Below are positions 42,947 to 52,392 of a stretch of DNA of 64,000 nt, in pieces. The DNA comes from Arthrobacter sp. PvP023 (GTDB lineage Bacteria > Actinomycetota > Actinomycetes > Actinomycetales > Micrococcaceae). Positions within the stretch are counted from its first letter, which is position 1, and every line of letters starts with the position of its first letter. The notes beneath the pieces were generated by a model. That model searched no databases, was not told the DNA's origin, and saw only the letters and a list, made by a program, of their open reading frames with translations. A program made the position numbers and the translations under genes. The stretch covers positions 2,790,001 to 2,854,000 of the forward strand of contig NZ_JAFIBI010000001.1 of NCBI RefSeq assembly GCF_017832975.1. The letters run 5' to 3'.

Positions 42947-44335
42947 ATGGACCTGTCACCGTCCTTCAAGGCCTATGACGTGAGGGGCCTCGTCGGCGTT
43001 TCCATCAGTGAGGAAAGCGCCGAAGCAGTAGGCGCCGCGTTTGTGGACGTGCTGGGCCTGTCCGGCCAGACCATCGCCTGCGGAGGGGACATGCGGCCCT
43101 CTTCACCCGGCTTCAGCGGCGCCTTTGCGGCGGGTGCTGCCCGGCGCGGTGCGGACGTGAAGTCCCTGGGCCTTATCTCCACCGATGAGCTTTACTACGT
43201 GTGCGGCGCCCTGGACATAGCCGGGGCCATTTTCACCGCGAGCCATAACCCCGCGGAATACAACGGGATCAAGATGGCCAAGGCCGGCGCCGTCCCGGTT
43301 TCCGCAGAAACCGGGCTCACGGCCATACGGGATCTGGCCCAGCAGTATGTCGACCGCGGGATCCCCGCCGCCGCGACCCAGGGCACCGTGTCCACGCTTG
43401 ACGTGCTCGCGGGTTACGCCGGAAAGCTCCGCTCGCTCGTGCCCTTGAATGCCGTCCGGCCGCTGAAGGTGGTGGTGGACGCCGGCAACGGCATGGCGGG
43501 CCTGACCGTTCCCGCGGTCCTTGGGGACCAGTTCCACCCTGCTTTGCCGCTCACTGTTGTGCCGCTGTACTTCGAGCTCGACGGGACGTTCCCCAACCAT
43601 CCTGCCAACCCCCTTGAGCCGGAGAACCTCCGCGACCTGCAAGCCGCCGTCATCGCCCACGGCGCCGATATTGGCCTGGCCTTCGACGGCGACGCCGACC
43701 GCTGCTTCGTGGTCGACGAGAACGGAAGGCCAGTCACGCCGTCGGCCGTTACGGCATTGATTGCCGTCCGGGAGATCCGCCGCGCCCAGGCCGCCGGGGA
43801 AGCCGAACCGGTGATCATCCACAACCTGATCACGTCGCGCGCGGTGCCGGAAATTGTTGCCGCCGCGGGCGGACGACCGGTCCGGACCCGGGTGGGGCAT
43901 TCCTTTATCAAGGCTCGGATGGCCGAGGAGGGCGCCGTGTTCGGCGGCGAACACTCGGCCCACTACTACTTCCGCGACTTCTACAACGCAGACACGGGTA
44001 TGCTTGCCGCCATGCACGTCCTGGCCGCCCTCGGCGAGCAGGAGCGGCCCTTGTCCGAACTGGCCGGCGAGTTCGACCCGTACGCGGCCAGCGGCGAAAT
44101 CAACTCATCCGTTGACGGCGTCGACGGCAAGGTGGCGGACGTGCGGGCCAGCTACGCGAACGGTGCCGTAATCGATGAACTCGACGGGCTCAGCGTCAGC
44201 AGCGAGGCCGGGGACTGGTGGTTCAACCTGAGGGCCTCCAACACGGAGGAACTGCTGCGGCTTAACGTCGAAGCCGCCGACACCGCCACCATGGCCCAGG
44301 TGCGCGACGCCGTCCTCCAGCAGATCCGGGCCTAG
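42947..44335 (+). CDS. Phosphomannomutase/phosphoglucomutase
   Basis: 462 residues of the alpha-D-phosphohexomutase superfamily, which moves phosphate between C1 and C6 of hexoses. Phosphoserine loop TASHNPAEYNG (Ser99), metal loop DGDADR (247-252), sugar-specificity loop GEHSAHYYFRDF (GEHSGHxxF is usual) and phosphate-binding loop RASNTEELLRLNVEA (RxSNTEP is usual). The start ATG follows GGGAG. A DeoR-type operator precedes it, and its 3' end overlaps the convergent dehydrogenase gene by 4 bases. Sulfoquinovose carries sulfonate at C6, so the enzyme cannot act on it in the normal way. It may serve gluconeogenic supply of hexose phosphates during growth on C3 units. Confidence 0.9.
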   Translation: MDLSPSFKAYDVRGLVGVSISEESAEAVGAAFVDVLGLSGQTIACGGDMRPSSPGFSGAFAAGAARRGADVKSLGLISTDELYYVCGALDIAGAIFTASHNPAEYNGIKMAKAGAVPVSAETGLTAIRDLAQQYVDRGIPAAATQGTVSTLDVLAGYAGKLRSLVPLNAVRPLKVVVDAGNGMAGLTVPAVLGDQFHPALPLTVVPLYFELDGTFPNHPANPLEPENLRDLQAAVIAHGADIGLAFDGDADRCFVVDENGRPVTPSAVTALIAVREIRRAQAAGEAEPVIIHNLITSRAVPEIVAAAGGRPVRTRVGHSFIKARMAEEGAVFGGEHSAHYYFRDFYNADTGMLAAMHVLAALGEQERPLSELAGEFDPYAASGEINSSVDGVDGKVADVRASYANGAVIDELDGLSVSSEAGDWWFNLRASNTEELLRLNVEAADTATMAQVRDAVLQQIRA

Positions 44336-45252
44336 CGGCCCAGCACCACGTTCACCGGTTCCTCGCCCGCCAGCAGCAACGAGATCTGCTGCCTGACCAG
44401 CCGGACCATCCGCGGGAACATCGCCGAGCTCGCCCCGCCCACGTGCGGGGTGATGAGCACGCCGGGAGTGGTCCACAGCGGGTGGCTGGCCGGCAGCGGC
44501 TCGGGGTCGGTGACGTCCAGGGCGGCCCGCAGCCGACCGGACGACGTTTCGGCCCGCAGGGCATCCGTGTCAGCCACCGGGCCTCGGGCCACATTCACCA
44601 GCAGCGCTCCGTCCGGCATCGCGGCCAGGAACTTCCGGTCCACCAGCTGGTGCGTGAGCTCACTCAAGGGGACACTGACCACCACGATGTCGTGCAGCGG
44701 CAACTGTTCATACAGCGCATCGATCCCGTGGATCCGGCCCCGCTCATCGTCCCGCTCCCCGCTGGCCATCCGCGTCACGTGCGTTTCGAACGGCAGGAGC
44801 CTGGCCTCGATGGCCTTCCCCACTCCCCCGTAGCCCACCAGCAGCACGCGTCGGTCCGCAAGGCTGGGCCGCTGGATGTTGTCCCAGGTCCCGGACTCCT
44901 GGTTCCGCACGAAGTCGGGCATCCCGCGCTGGCTGGCGATGATCATGCCCACGGCGAGTTCCGCCGTGGACGTCTCGTGGACTCCGGCCGCATTGGCGAA
45001 AACACAACCGTCGGGCAGGACGGCAGCCACGCCGTCATAGCCGATCGACTGGCTCTGCACCAGCCCCACCTCAACGCCGTCCAGCGCGGCCAGCGCCGCA
45101 GGCTTGCCCATGTAGGGCGGCACCAACAGGTCTAAACGGCCCGACGGCGGCGCCCCGCTGAGGTCCCACAGGACAAATTCGACGCCGGCAATCGGCTCGA
45201 GCGCGTCCAGCATCTTCCGGTCGGGCAGGGCCACCCGCAGCGGCACGCTCAC
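44332..45252 (-). CDS. D-2-hydroxyacid dehydrogenase (NAD-dependent)
   Basis: 306 residues. NAD-binding motif VLLVGYGGVGKAIEARLL, catalytic Arg in NVARGPVADTDAL, Glu in LDVTDPEPLP and His in ITPHVGGASSAMF, the order of the D-isomer 2-hydroxyacid dehydrogenase family. GTG 45252 overlaps the DeoR stop (GTGA), so it is translated with deoR. Its place in the sulfoquinovose regulator operon makes a 2-hydroxyacid of that pathway, 3-sulfolactate, a plausible substrate, but general roles such as glyoxylate or hydroxypyruvate reduction are equally possible from sequence. Confidence 0.85.
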   Translation of the reverse strand: MSVPLRVALPDRKMLDALEPIAGVEFVLWDLSGAPPSGRLDLLVPPYMGKPAALAALDGVEVGLVQSQSIGYDGVAAVLPDGCVFANAAGVHETSTAELAVGMIIASQRGMPDFVRNQESGTWDNIQRPSLADRRVLLVGYGGVGKAIEARLLPFETHVTRMASGERDDERGRIHGIDALYEQLPLHDIVVVSVPLSELTHQLVDRKFLAAMPDGALLVNVARGPVADTDALRAETSSGRLRAALDVTDPEPLPASHPLWTTPGVLITPHVGGASSAMFPRMVRLVRQQISLLLAGEEPVNVVLGR

Positions 45253-46031
45253 GCGGCCACCACGATCTTCACGTTGGCGGCACCCAGTGCGTCCTCGATC
45301 TCCCGGGGCGGCGGCGCGTCCGTCACCAGCACGTCCACGGCGTCGAAGGCGGCGAGCCGCGCCAGCGCGTACCGCAGCATTTTCTGGTGCGTTGCCACCA
45401 CCACCACCTGTTCAGCTGAGTCCATCAGCGCAATCTTGGTGGCGCGTTCCACGTCCCGCTCAATGTAGAACGCCTCGTCGTGGAGCCCGCTGACCCCGAT
45501 AAACGCCGTTTTGGCCCGGAGGCCGGCGGCGGCGCTCACCGTCATGGGACCGTTGAACGCCTGGCTGTCCAGGAGCAGCTCACCGCCGAGGCAGATGGTC
45601 CGCGCCGCCGTCAGCTGCAGGCAGCGCTGGATGGCGGGCGCGGAGTGCGTGATGATGGTGCCCGCGAACGTCGGCGGCAGCTCCAGGGCAATTTGGTACG
45701 TGGTGGTCCCGGCGTCCAGAATGATGGCGTCCCGCTCGCCGATCATGGACACGCAGGCCCGGGCCACCCGCTGCTTGGCGTCAGCATCCTCCCGGACCCG
45801 GGCAGCGAAGTCCGCGTTCTGCCCGCTGGCGTTGACGGCGCTGACGCCGCCGTGGACCACCCGTGCCAGCCCCTTTTGGGACAGCACACGGGTGTCCCGG
45901 CGTACCGTCATGTCCGAGACCGCGAACGTTTCGGCGAGGTCCATCGTGGAGATGAAGCCCCGCTGCTCGAGGTGGTCCAGGATGGTGCGCTGGCGGGGCG
46001 TCAACGGCGCCTCTTTCGGTGAGCTGCTCAT
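45249..46031 (-). CDS. DeoR-family transcriptional regulator of the sulfoquinovose locus
   Basis: 260 residues. The N-terminal HTH (about 12-65) reads TPRQRTILDHLEQRGFISTMDLAETFAVSDMTVRRDTRVLSQKGLARVVHGG, typical of DeoR. The C-terminal DeoR sensor domain has AIILDAGTTTYQIALEL, ICLGGELLLDSQAFNGP, KTAFIGVSGLHDEAF and VVATHQKM. Such proteins bind phosphosugars. E. coli uses a DeoR protein (YihW/CsqR) for its sulfoquinovose genes, so the analogous effector here would be SQ or a derivative. The start follows GGAGAAGGG. Three operator-like sites occur at 42878, 46080 and 47318. Confidence 0.92.
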   Translation of the reverse strand: MSSSPKEAPLTPRQRTILDHLEQRGFISTMDLAETFAVSDMTVRRDTRVLSQKGLARVVHGGVSAVNASGQNADFAARVREDADAKQRVARACVSMIGERDAIILDAGTTTYQIALELPPTFAGTIITHSAPAIQRCLQLTAARTICLGGELLLDSQAFNGPMTVSAAAGLRAKTAFIGVSGLHDEAFYIERDVERATKIALMDSAEQVVVVATHQKMLRYALARLAAFDAVDVLVTDAPPPREIEDALGAANVKIVVAA

Positions 46032-46079
46032 ATCCCCTTCTCCTGCTTCCCTTAACCGGGCGAATTTGGCCTGCCAGGG

Positions 46080-46095
46080 TGTTGCAATTCCAACA
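46080..46095 (-). promoter_or_regulatory. DeoR-type operator, site 1 (upstream of deoR)
   Basis: TGTTGCAATTCCAACA differs at one base from a perfect 16-bp palindrome. It lies 49-64 bases before the deoR start, between deoR and the upstream dehydrogenase-like gene, so it suggests autoregulation of the deoR/2-hydroxyacid dehydrogenase operon. Confidence 0.7.
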
Positions 46096-46104
46096 CAAAT
46101 CTAC

Positions 46105-47348
<1,244 letters not shown>

Positions 47349-47382
47349 TCTTCAGTACAAGCCGACTACAACGAGGTGGAAC

Positions 47383-48300
47383 GTGTCCCAACCGTCAACC
47401 GGAACCCTGCTCTTTATAGGCTCCGCCACCCTGGACTCCATAGCCCTGGTTCAGGATTATCCCGCTGCAGACAGCCGCACCGTGGCCACAGACTTTACGA
47501 CGGCGGGAGGCGGCCCGGCTGCCACCGCCGCCGTTGCTGCCGCCAGGGCAGGCGCGCAGGCCGCTTTCGCCGGAGTCATCGGCACCGACGAGGAAGGCGA
47601 CCGCATCATCAGCGGTCTGCAGGCTGAAGGCGTGGACACCTCAGCCGTGGTCCGCGATCCCGGCGTCAAAACCGGAGCCAGTGTCATAGTGGTCAGCAAG
47701 GCCAGCGAAAGCCGCGCCATCGTCACCCGCCCGGTGCCGCCGGTCAGCTTCCCGGCCGAGGGGCGCTTCCGCGAGCTCCTGGAAGCCGCGGCGTGGGTGC
47801 ATGTGGACCACCTGGGCTGGAACGCCGTCGCCAACCTCCCCGGGCTCAACAACGTCCACCTGAACCTCAGCGTGGACGCCGGCAACCCCATCCCGTCTTT
47901 CAGTCCGCGCGGCGTCGCCCTGTATGTCCCCACCATCGAACGGCTCAGCGCCGAGTACGGCGGGCACCTGGCCGTTGAGGAACTGCTCCAGAAAGCCATC
48001 GACGACGGCGCCTCCGCCGTCGTCGCCACCGCCGGCTCTGACGGCGCCTGGGTGAAAGCCGGAAACGGCCCCGCGGTCCACGTTCCGGCCACGCCGGCCA
48101 CCATCCTGTCCACCCTCGGCGCGGGCGACGTCTACCACGGCGCCCTCCTCGCCGCTGTTGCCGCCGGCCTGCCGCTGGTGGACGCCGCAGCTTTCGCCGG
48201 TCGCACCGCCTCCGCTTCCTGCGAAGGACTGGACGGCCGTTCCAAAATTCCGCACCAGACCATCACCCCCGCCTTTGCCTCCAACCACAGCCCTAGCTGA
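47383..48300 (+). CDS. 6-deoxy-6-sulfofructose kinase (PfkB family, YihV-like)
   Basis: 305 residues from GTG 47383 behind GAGGTGG; an upstream extension of 38 codons runs through the promoter and is not used. The stretch TTAGGGPAATAAVAAARAGAQ is almost identical to the matching part of E. coli YihV, and the PfkB C-terminal motif STLGAGDVYHGALLA supplies the catalytic Asp near residue 249. YihV phosphorylates sulfofructose at C1 using ATP. It begins the main operon; the aldolase gene follows after 12 bases. Confidence 0.9.
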   Translation: MSQPSTGTLLFIGSATLDSIALVQDYPAADSRTVATDFTTAGGGPAATAAVAAARAGAQAAFAGVIGTDEEGDRIISGLQAEGVDTSAVVRDPGVKTGASVIVVSKASESRAIVTRPVPPVSFPAEGRFRELLEAAAWVHVDHLGWNAVANLPGLNNVHLNLSVDAGNPIPSFSPRGVALYVPTIERLSAEYGGHLAVEELLQKAIDDGASAVVATAGSDGAWVKAGNGPAVHVPATPATILSTLGAGDVYHGALLAAVAAGLPLVDAAAFAGRTASASCEGLDGRSKIPHQTITPAFASNHSPS

Positions 48301-48312
48301 AAGAAGCAGCAC

Positions 48313-49197
48313 ATGACCCTCACAGACCTCTCACCCCTCCAGCGCCCGTCAGGCGCCTTCGCGATGCTCGCCGTGGACCAGCGCGAGGCGATGCGCAACA
48401 TGATCGCCGAACACCAGGAAGCCCCCGTCACGGACCAGGACCTCCAGGACTTCAAGCTCCAGGCCGCCAAAATCCTCACCCCCTATGCCTCCGGCGTCCT
48501 CATCGACCGGCAGTTCGCCCTCGACCAGGCCATCGAGGACAACGTGGTTGACCCCGGCTGCGGACTCATCGCCTCCGCCGACCACTTCGAATCCGCGCAC
48601 GGCGAGCTGGTGGGCGAAGTGACCATCGACCGGCTGGTGGACCCGCACAAATACGCTGCCCTCGGCGTCAAGGCCCTCAAGCTGCTGGTGCTGTACCGCC
48701 CGGACGAGCCCGCCGACGGCCGCGTGGCCATGGTCCGCGAATTCGTGGAGATCTGTAAGTCCGCCGGGCTCATCAGCATCATCGAACCTGTATCCCGCAA
48801 ACCCCTCTCCGGCGATGACTTCGACTGGAACGCAGGCATCCTGGCCGCTGCCAAGGAACTGGGGAGCCTGGGCGCCGACCTCTACAAGGCCGAGGTTCCC
48901 TTCCACGGCCAGGCTCCCGAAGCCGACGTGCGCGCAGCCTGCGCCGACCTGACCCAGGCAATCGACGGCCCGTGGGTGGTCCTTTCCTCCGGCGTCCCCG
49001 AGGATGTTTTCCCCGACGCAGTCCGGTGGGCCTGCCTCGAAGGCGCCAGCGGCTTCCTCTCAGGACGCGCCGTCTGGGCGTCCTGCATCGGCGCCCCCGA
49101 CGTCGTCGAATCCCTTTCCACTGACGCCGTCCGGCGGCTGCAGCGCCTGTGCGCCGTGGTGGACGACGTGGTCTCGTCGCAAAAGACGAGTGCATGA
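48313..49197 (+). CDS. 6-deoxy-6-sulfofructose-1-phosphate aldolase (YihT-like)
   Basis: 294 residues. Very close to E. coli YihT over its length as I recall that sequence: SGAFAMLAVDQREAMRNM, KILTPYASGVLID, GVKALKLLVLYRPDEPADGRVAMV, LISIIEPVSR, AAKELGSLGADLYKAEVP with Lys192 in the Schiff-base position, WVVLSSGV, ASGFLSGRAVW. The enzyme splits sulfofructose-1-phosphate into dihydroxyacetone phosphate and sulfolactaldehyde. Relatives such as LacD act on tagatose bisphosphate, but the isomerase, kinase and exporter in this cluster support the sulfosugar role. The start follows AAAGAAG. Confidence 0.9.
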   Translation: MTLTDLSPLQRPSGAFAMLAVDQREAMRNMIAEHQEAPVTDQDLQDFKLQAAKILTPYASGVLIDRQFALDQAIEDNVVDPGCGLIASADHFESAHGELVGEVTIDRLVDPHKYAALGVKALKLLVLYRPDEPADGRVAMVREFVEICKSAGLISIIEPVSRKPLSGDDFDWNAGILAAAKELGSLGADLYKAEVPFHGQAPEADVRAACADLTQAIDGPWVVLSSGVPEDVFPDAVRWACLEGASGFLSGRAVWASCIGAPDVVESLSTDAVRRLQRLCAVVDDVVSSQKTSA

Positions 49198-49286
49198 GCA
49201 GTCCCGACGCGCCAGGCGCTTCCTGGTGACAGCCATTCCGTAGGCAACAAGCAAGGCACAGCAAAACACTCAACGAGGAGAATATT

Positions 49287-50573
49287 GTGAGTCAGATTTC
49301 ACGCAGGCAGGCCATCGCGATTCTCGGAGCCCTGGGCTTCGGAGCAACTGCGGCAGCATGCGCCGGACCGGGCGGCACCACGGCGCCAGGCGGCGCCGCC
49401 GGACCCGCTGCACCCGCCACCGGTGCCGTCACCGGCAAGGTCTCGTTCGCCCACTGGCGCGGTGAGGACAAGGCGGTGTTCGATGAACTCATCAAGCGCT
49501 TCGCGGCACTGCACGACGGCGTGGACGTCGCCCAGGACATCTCCACCTCCAACGACTACAACGCCCAGGGCCTGCAGAAGGTCCGCGGTGCAGCCATCGG
49601 CGACGCGTTCGCCACCTTCCGCGGCGCACAGTTCAAGAACTTCACCGAGGCCGGCATCTACACCGAGCTCAAGGACAGCAAGGCAGTAGGCAACTACCAG
49701 CCGGGCCTGCTTTCCGCCGGGAAGTCCGGCGACAGCCAACTGGGCCTGCCGTACCAGGTGGTCTTCCCCATGCCGATGGCCAACGCCGACCTGTTCGATA
49801 AGGCCGGCGCGGAGATCGCCCCGAAGGACTGGGACGGCTTCCTGGCCATGTGCGAAAAGCTCGCAGCCTCCGGCGTCATTCCCATCTCCTGGCCCGGCGG
49901 CGACGTCGGAAACGGCGGCCAGCTGTTCAACTGCATGATCGCCAACAACGCCCCCGTCGACGACATGTGCACCCAGATCGAGCAGGGCAAGCTCAAGTGC
50001 ACCGACGACTGGTTCATCAAGATGCTCAACCAGTACAAGGAACTCATCCCCTACCTGCAGCCCAATGCCACCGGCACCGCGGTGGAGCCGGCGCAGAACC
50101 TGTTCTCCCAAGGAAAAGCCGCGATGCTCGCCACCGGCTCGTACCACCTTGCCGCCGTCCGCGGGCTGGGAGCCAAGTTCCCCATCGAGCTCGTCTTCCC
50201 CAACACCTCCGACGGCTCCGGCAAGTACGAGGGCGCCTACAACGCCACGTTCATCCTGGGCGTCAACTCAGCCAGCAAGAACCAGGCCGCCGCGGCAGCG
50301 TGGATCGATTTCCTGTCCGAGCCGGAGAACGCCGGCTACTACGCCAACCAGACAGCCCAGCACGTGACCGTGGACAAGGTGGAGTACACCAACCCGGACC
50401 TGAAGCGCCTGAGCCCCTGGCTTGAGAAAAAGACGGCGCTGGCCGCCCGGTTCCAGTTCCAGAACCTCGATGTCCGCAACGCGGTGGAGGCCAGTGCCAC
50501 GGCTGTCATCTCGGGCACCAGCCCCGAGCAGGCCGCCGAAGCCGCCCAGAAGATTGTTGACGAACGGCTATGA
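49287..50573 (+). CDS. ABC transporter substrate-binding lipoprotein, probable sulfoquinovose (glycoside) receptor
   Basis: 428 residues from GTG 49287 (GAGGAG upstream). The signal SRRQAIAILGALGFGATAAAC has twin arginines at 6-7 and a lipobox ending at Cys25, so it may be a Tat-exported lipoprotein. The mature region is a CUT1-type binding protein (VSFAHWRGEDKAVFDELIKRF, GLPYQVVFPMPMANADLFDKAGAEI, LFSQGKAAMLATGSYHLAAV). In other bacteria a comparable protein (SmoF) binds sulfoquinovosyl glycerol. It overlaps the next permease gene by 4 bases. Ligand identity is inferred from the operon. Confidence 0.88.
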   Translation: MSQISRRQAIAILGALGFGATAAACAGPGGTTAPGGAAGPAAPATGAVTGKVSFAHWRGEDKAVFDELIKRFAALHDGVDVAQDISTSNDYNAQGLQKVRGAAIGDAFATFRGAQFKNFTEAGIYTELKDSKAVGNYQPGLLSAGKSGDSQLGLPYQVVFPMPMANADLFDKAGAEIAPKDWDGFLAMCEKLAASGVIPISWPGGDVGNGGQLFNCMIANNAPVDDMCTQIEQGKLKCTDDWFIKMLNQYKELIPYLQPNATGTAVEPAQNLFSQGKAAMLATGSYHLAAVRGLGAKFPIELVFPNTSDGSGKYEGAYNATFILGVNSASKNQAAAAAWIDFLSEPENAGYYANQTAQHVTVDKVEYTNPDLKRLSPWLEKKTALAARFQFQNLDVRNAVEASATAVISGTSPEQAAEAAQKIVDERL

Positions 50574-51532
50574 GCACCCACACCAAAATGGCTGCCGAAC
50601 GGAAGGCCCCGGACGGCGGGACTGAAACCGACGCAGCGAAGAGGCGCCGCCGCTCCCCCACGCGGGTGAATCCGGCACTGTACCTCTTCCCGCTTCCCGC
50701 CGTCGCCATCATTGCGTTCTTCCTGGTGATGCCCACCCTGCAGGCGTTCCAGTACGCCATCACGGACTGGAACGGCTTCTCGGCGGCGTTCAACTACGTG
50801 GGGCTGGACAACTTCGTCCGCGCCTTCACCAAGGACTCGCTTTTCACCAACGCGCTGACCAACAACCTGAAGTTCGTGCTGATGGTGGTCATCGCGCAGA
50901 CAGCGTTTTCGCTGGTGCTGGCCCTGCTCCTGACGAAGAACTCCCGCGGCAGCATCCTGCTCCGCGCCCTGTTCTTCTTCCCCACCATCCTGTCCTCCGT
51001 CTCCGTGGCCTTCATCTGGAAGTTCATCTACGACCCCAACTTCGGCCTGGCGAATGCGGTCCTCGGCGGAGTTGGCCTGGAAGCCCTGCAGGGTTCCTAC
51101 CTCGGCAACAACGCCCAGGCCCTGTACTGGGTGGCCGTGACGCAGGTCTGGTTCCACGCGGGACAGATGATGGTGGTCTACATCGCCGGCCTGCAGGCCA
51201 TCCCGCGGGAACTGTATGAGGCCGCGGAGATGGACGGTGCCGGGAAATGGCAGCAGTTCAAGTCCATTACCTGGCCGTTTGTGGCCCCGGCAACGTCAAT
51301 CGTCGTCGCCTACACCACCGTCCAGTCGTTCAAGGCCTTCGACCTGATCCTGGGCATCGCGGGGAACCCGCCCAAGCAGTCCCTGGATATCCTCTCCACC
51401 CGCATTTACAGCACCTTTGCCAACTCGGAATTCGGCTACGCCGCCGCCCAGTCGATCATCTTTATGGCGATGATCGCCTTGGTCACCTGGCTCCAGCGCC
51501 GGTTGCTCCGGCTGACCCCGAAGGGGGAATGA
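50570..51532 (+). CDS. Sugar ABC transporter permease 1 of the sulfoquinovose operon
   Basis: 320 residues, with a long basic N-terminus (about 40 residues, KRRRRSPTRVNP) ahead of six membrane helices. The EAA loop ELYEAAEMDGAGKWQQFKSITWPFVAPATSIVVAYT contacts the ATPase. It overlaps the binding-protein gene by 4 bases (ATGA), so it is translationally coupled. No ATPase gene is in the operon. Confidence 0.9.
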   Translation: MSTHTKMAAERKAPDGGTETDAAKRRRRSPTRVNPALYLFPLPAVAIIAFFLVMPTLQAFQYAITDWNGFSAAFNYVGLDNFVRAFTKDSLFTNALTNNLKFVLMVVIAQTAFSLVLALLLTKNSRGSILLRALFFFPTILSSVSVAFIWKFIYDPNFGLANAVLGGVGLEALQGSYLGNNAQALYWVAVTQVWFHAGQMMVVYIAGLQAIPRELYEAAEMDGAGKWQQFKSITWPFVAPATSIVVAYTTVQSFKAFDLILGIAGNPPKQSLDILSTRIYSTFANSEFGYAAAQSIIFMAMIALVTWLQRRLLRLTPKGE

Positions 51533-51536
51533 CAGC

Positions 51537-52352
51537 ATGCTCGCTTCACTAAGTCGCCGCGCAATTCTCGGAATCTACGCGGTCATCATCATCGTTCCGC
51601 TGACCGTGGTGGGGTTCGGCAGCTTCAAGTCCACGCAGGAACTCTTCGCCGGACCGTTCAGCCTGCCGCAGTCCCTCTCACCCGCCAACTACGCGGAGGT
51701 GATCGGCGGCCAGGATCTGGGGTCGTCGTTCATGAACAGCGTCATTGTCACCGCCATCTCCGTCCCGCTCACCCTGTTCCTGGCCAGCCTCGCCGGGTAC
51801 GCCATCTCCCGGCTCAAGGGGTTTATGGCCTGGGCCATCTTCGGCTTCCTGGTCCTGGGCATGGCCATCCCGGCGCAGGCCAACATGGTGCCGCTGTACG
51901 TCCTGTTCGGCCGGCTCGGCCTGCTGGACAGCCTGGCAGGCCTGGTGCTGGCCAACGTCGTGTCCACCCTGCCCATCGCCGTCTTTATCCTCGGTGGGTT
52001 CATGCGAACCCTGCCCAAGGAGCTGTACGAGGCATCCTCCATTGACGGCACCGGCCCGTGGCGGACGTACGTCTCCATCGCGCTCCCCCTGTCCGCCCCG
52101 TCAGTGGCCGCAGCAGCGATCTTCCTGTTCGTCATCCACTGGAACGAACTCCTCTATCCACTGCTGTTCATCCAGTCCCCGGGCAACCGGACCCTGCCGC
52201 TGGCACTGCTCAGCTTCCAGGGCGAGTTCCAAACCAACTACCCGCTCCTGTTCGCCGGTGTCATCCTGGCGTCCCTGCCCGTGGTGGTGGCCTACGTCTT
52301 CCTGCAGCGCTACTTCGTTGCCGGGATCACCGCCGGAGCAAGCAAGGGATGA
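51537..52352 (+). CDS. Sugar ABC transporter permease 2 of the sulfoquinovose operon
   Basis: 271 residues with six membrane helices and a short N-terminus (MLASLSRRAILGIYAVIIIVPLTVVGFGSFKSTQE). The EAA loop is ELYEASSIDGTGPWRTYVSIALPLSAPSVAAAAIF. It starts 4 bases after permease 1. The C-terminus FVAGITAGASKG is the normal ending of MalG-type subunits. The aldehyde dehydrogenase gene follows after 40 bases. Confidence 0.9.
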   Translation: MLASLSRRAILGIYAVIIIVPLTVVGFGSFKSTQELFAGPFSLPQSLSPANYAEVIGGQDLGSSFMNSVIVTAISVPLTLFLASLAGYAISRLKGFMAWAIFGFLVLGMAIPAQANMVPLYVLFGRLGLLDSLAGLVLANVVSTLPIAVFILGGFMRTLPKELYEASSIDGTGPWRTYVSIALPLSAPSVAAAAIFLFVIHWNELLYPLLFIQSPGNRTLPLALLSFQGEFQTNYPLLFAGVILASLPVVVAYVFLQRYFVAGITAGASKG

Positions 52353-52392
52353 GGACCCCGGACCTCCACCAGCCCAACGAAAGGCAACATAC

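Noticed and set aside
42818..42959. N-terminal part of the membrane protein frame on the minus strand
   Set aside because: It crosses the DeoR-type operator and promoter region and is hydrophilic without conserved pattern, so it is probably untranslated.
48313..49197. LacD-type tagatose-bisphosphate aldolase of a lactose or galactose pathway
   Set aside because: The neighbouring YihS-like isomerase and YihV-like kinase and the exporter fit the sulfosugar pathway; no galactose-6-phosphate isomerase genes are present.
51745..52392. Upstream extension of the aldehyde dehydrogenase frame
   Set aside because: It runs through the permease gene and reads as Ser/Pro/Trp-rich shadow sequence; the family starts near GTG 52393.
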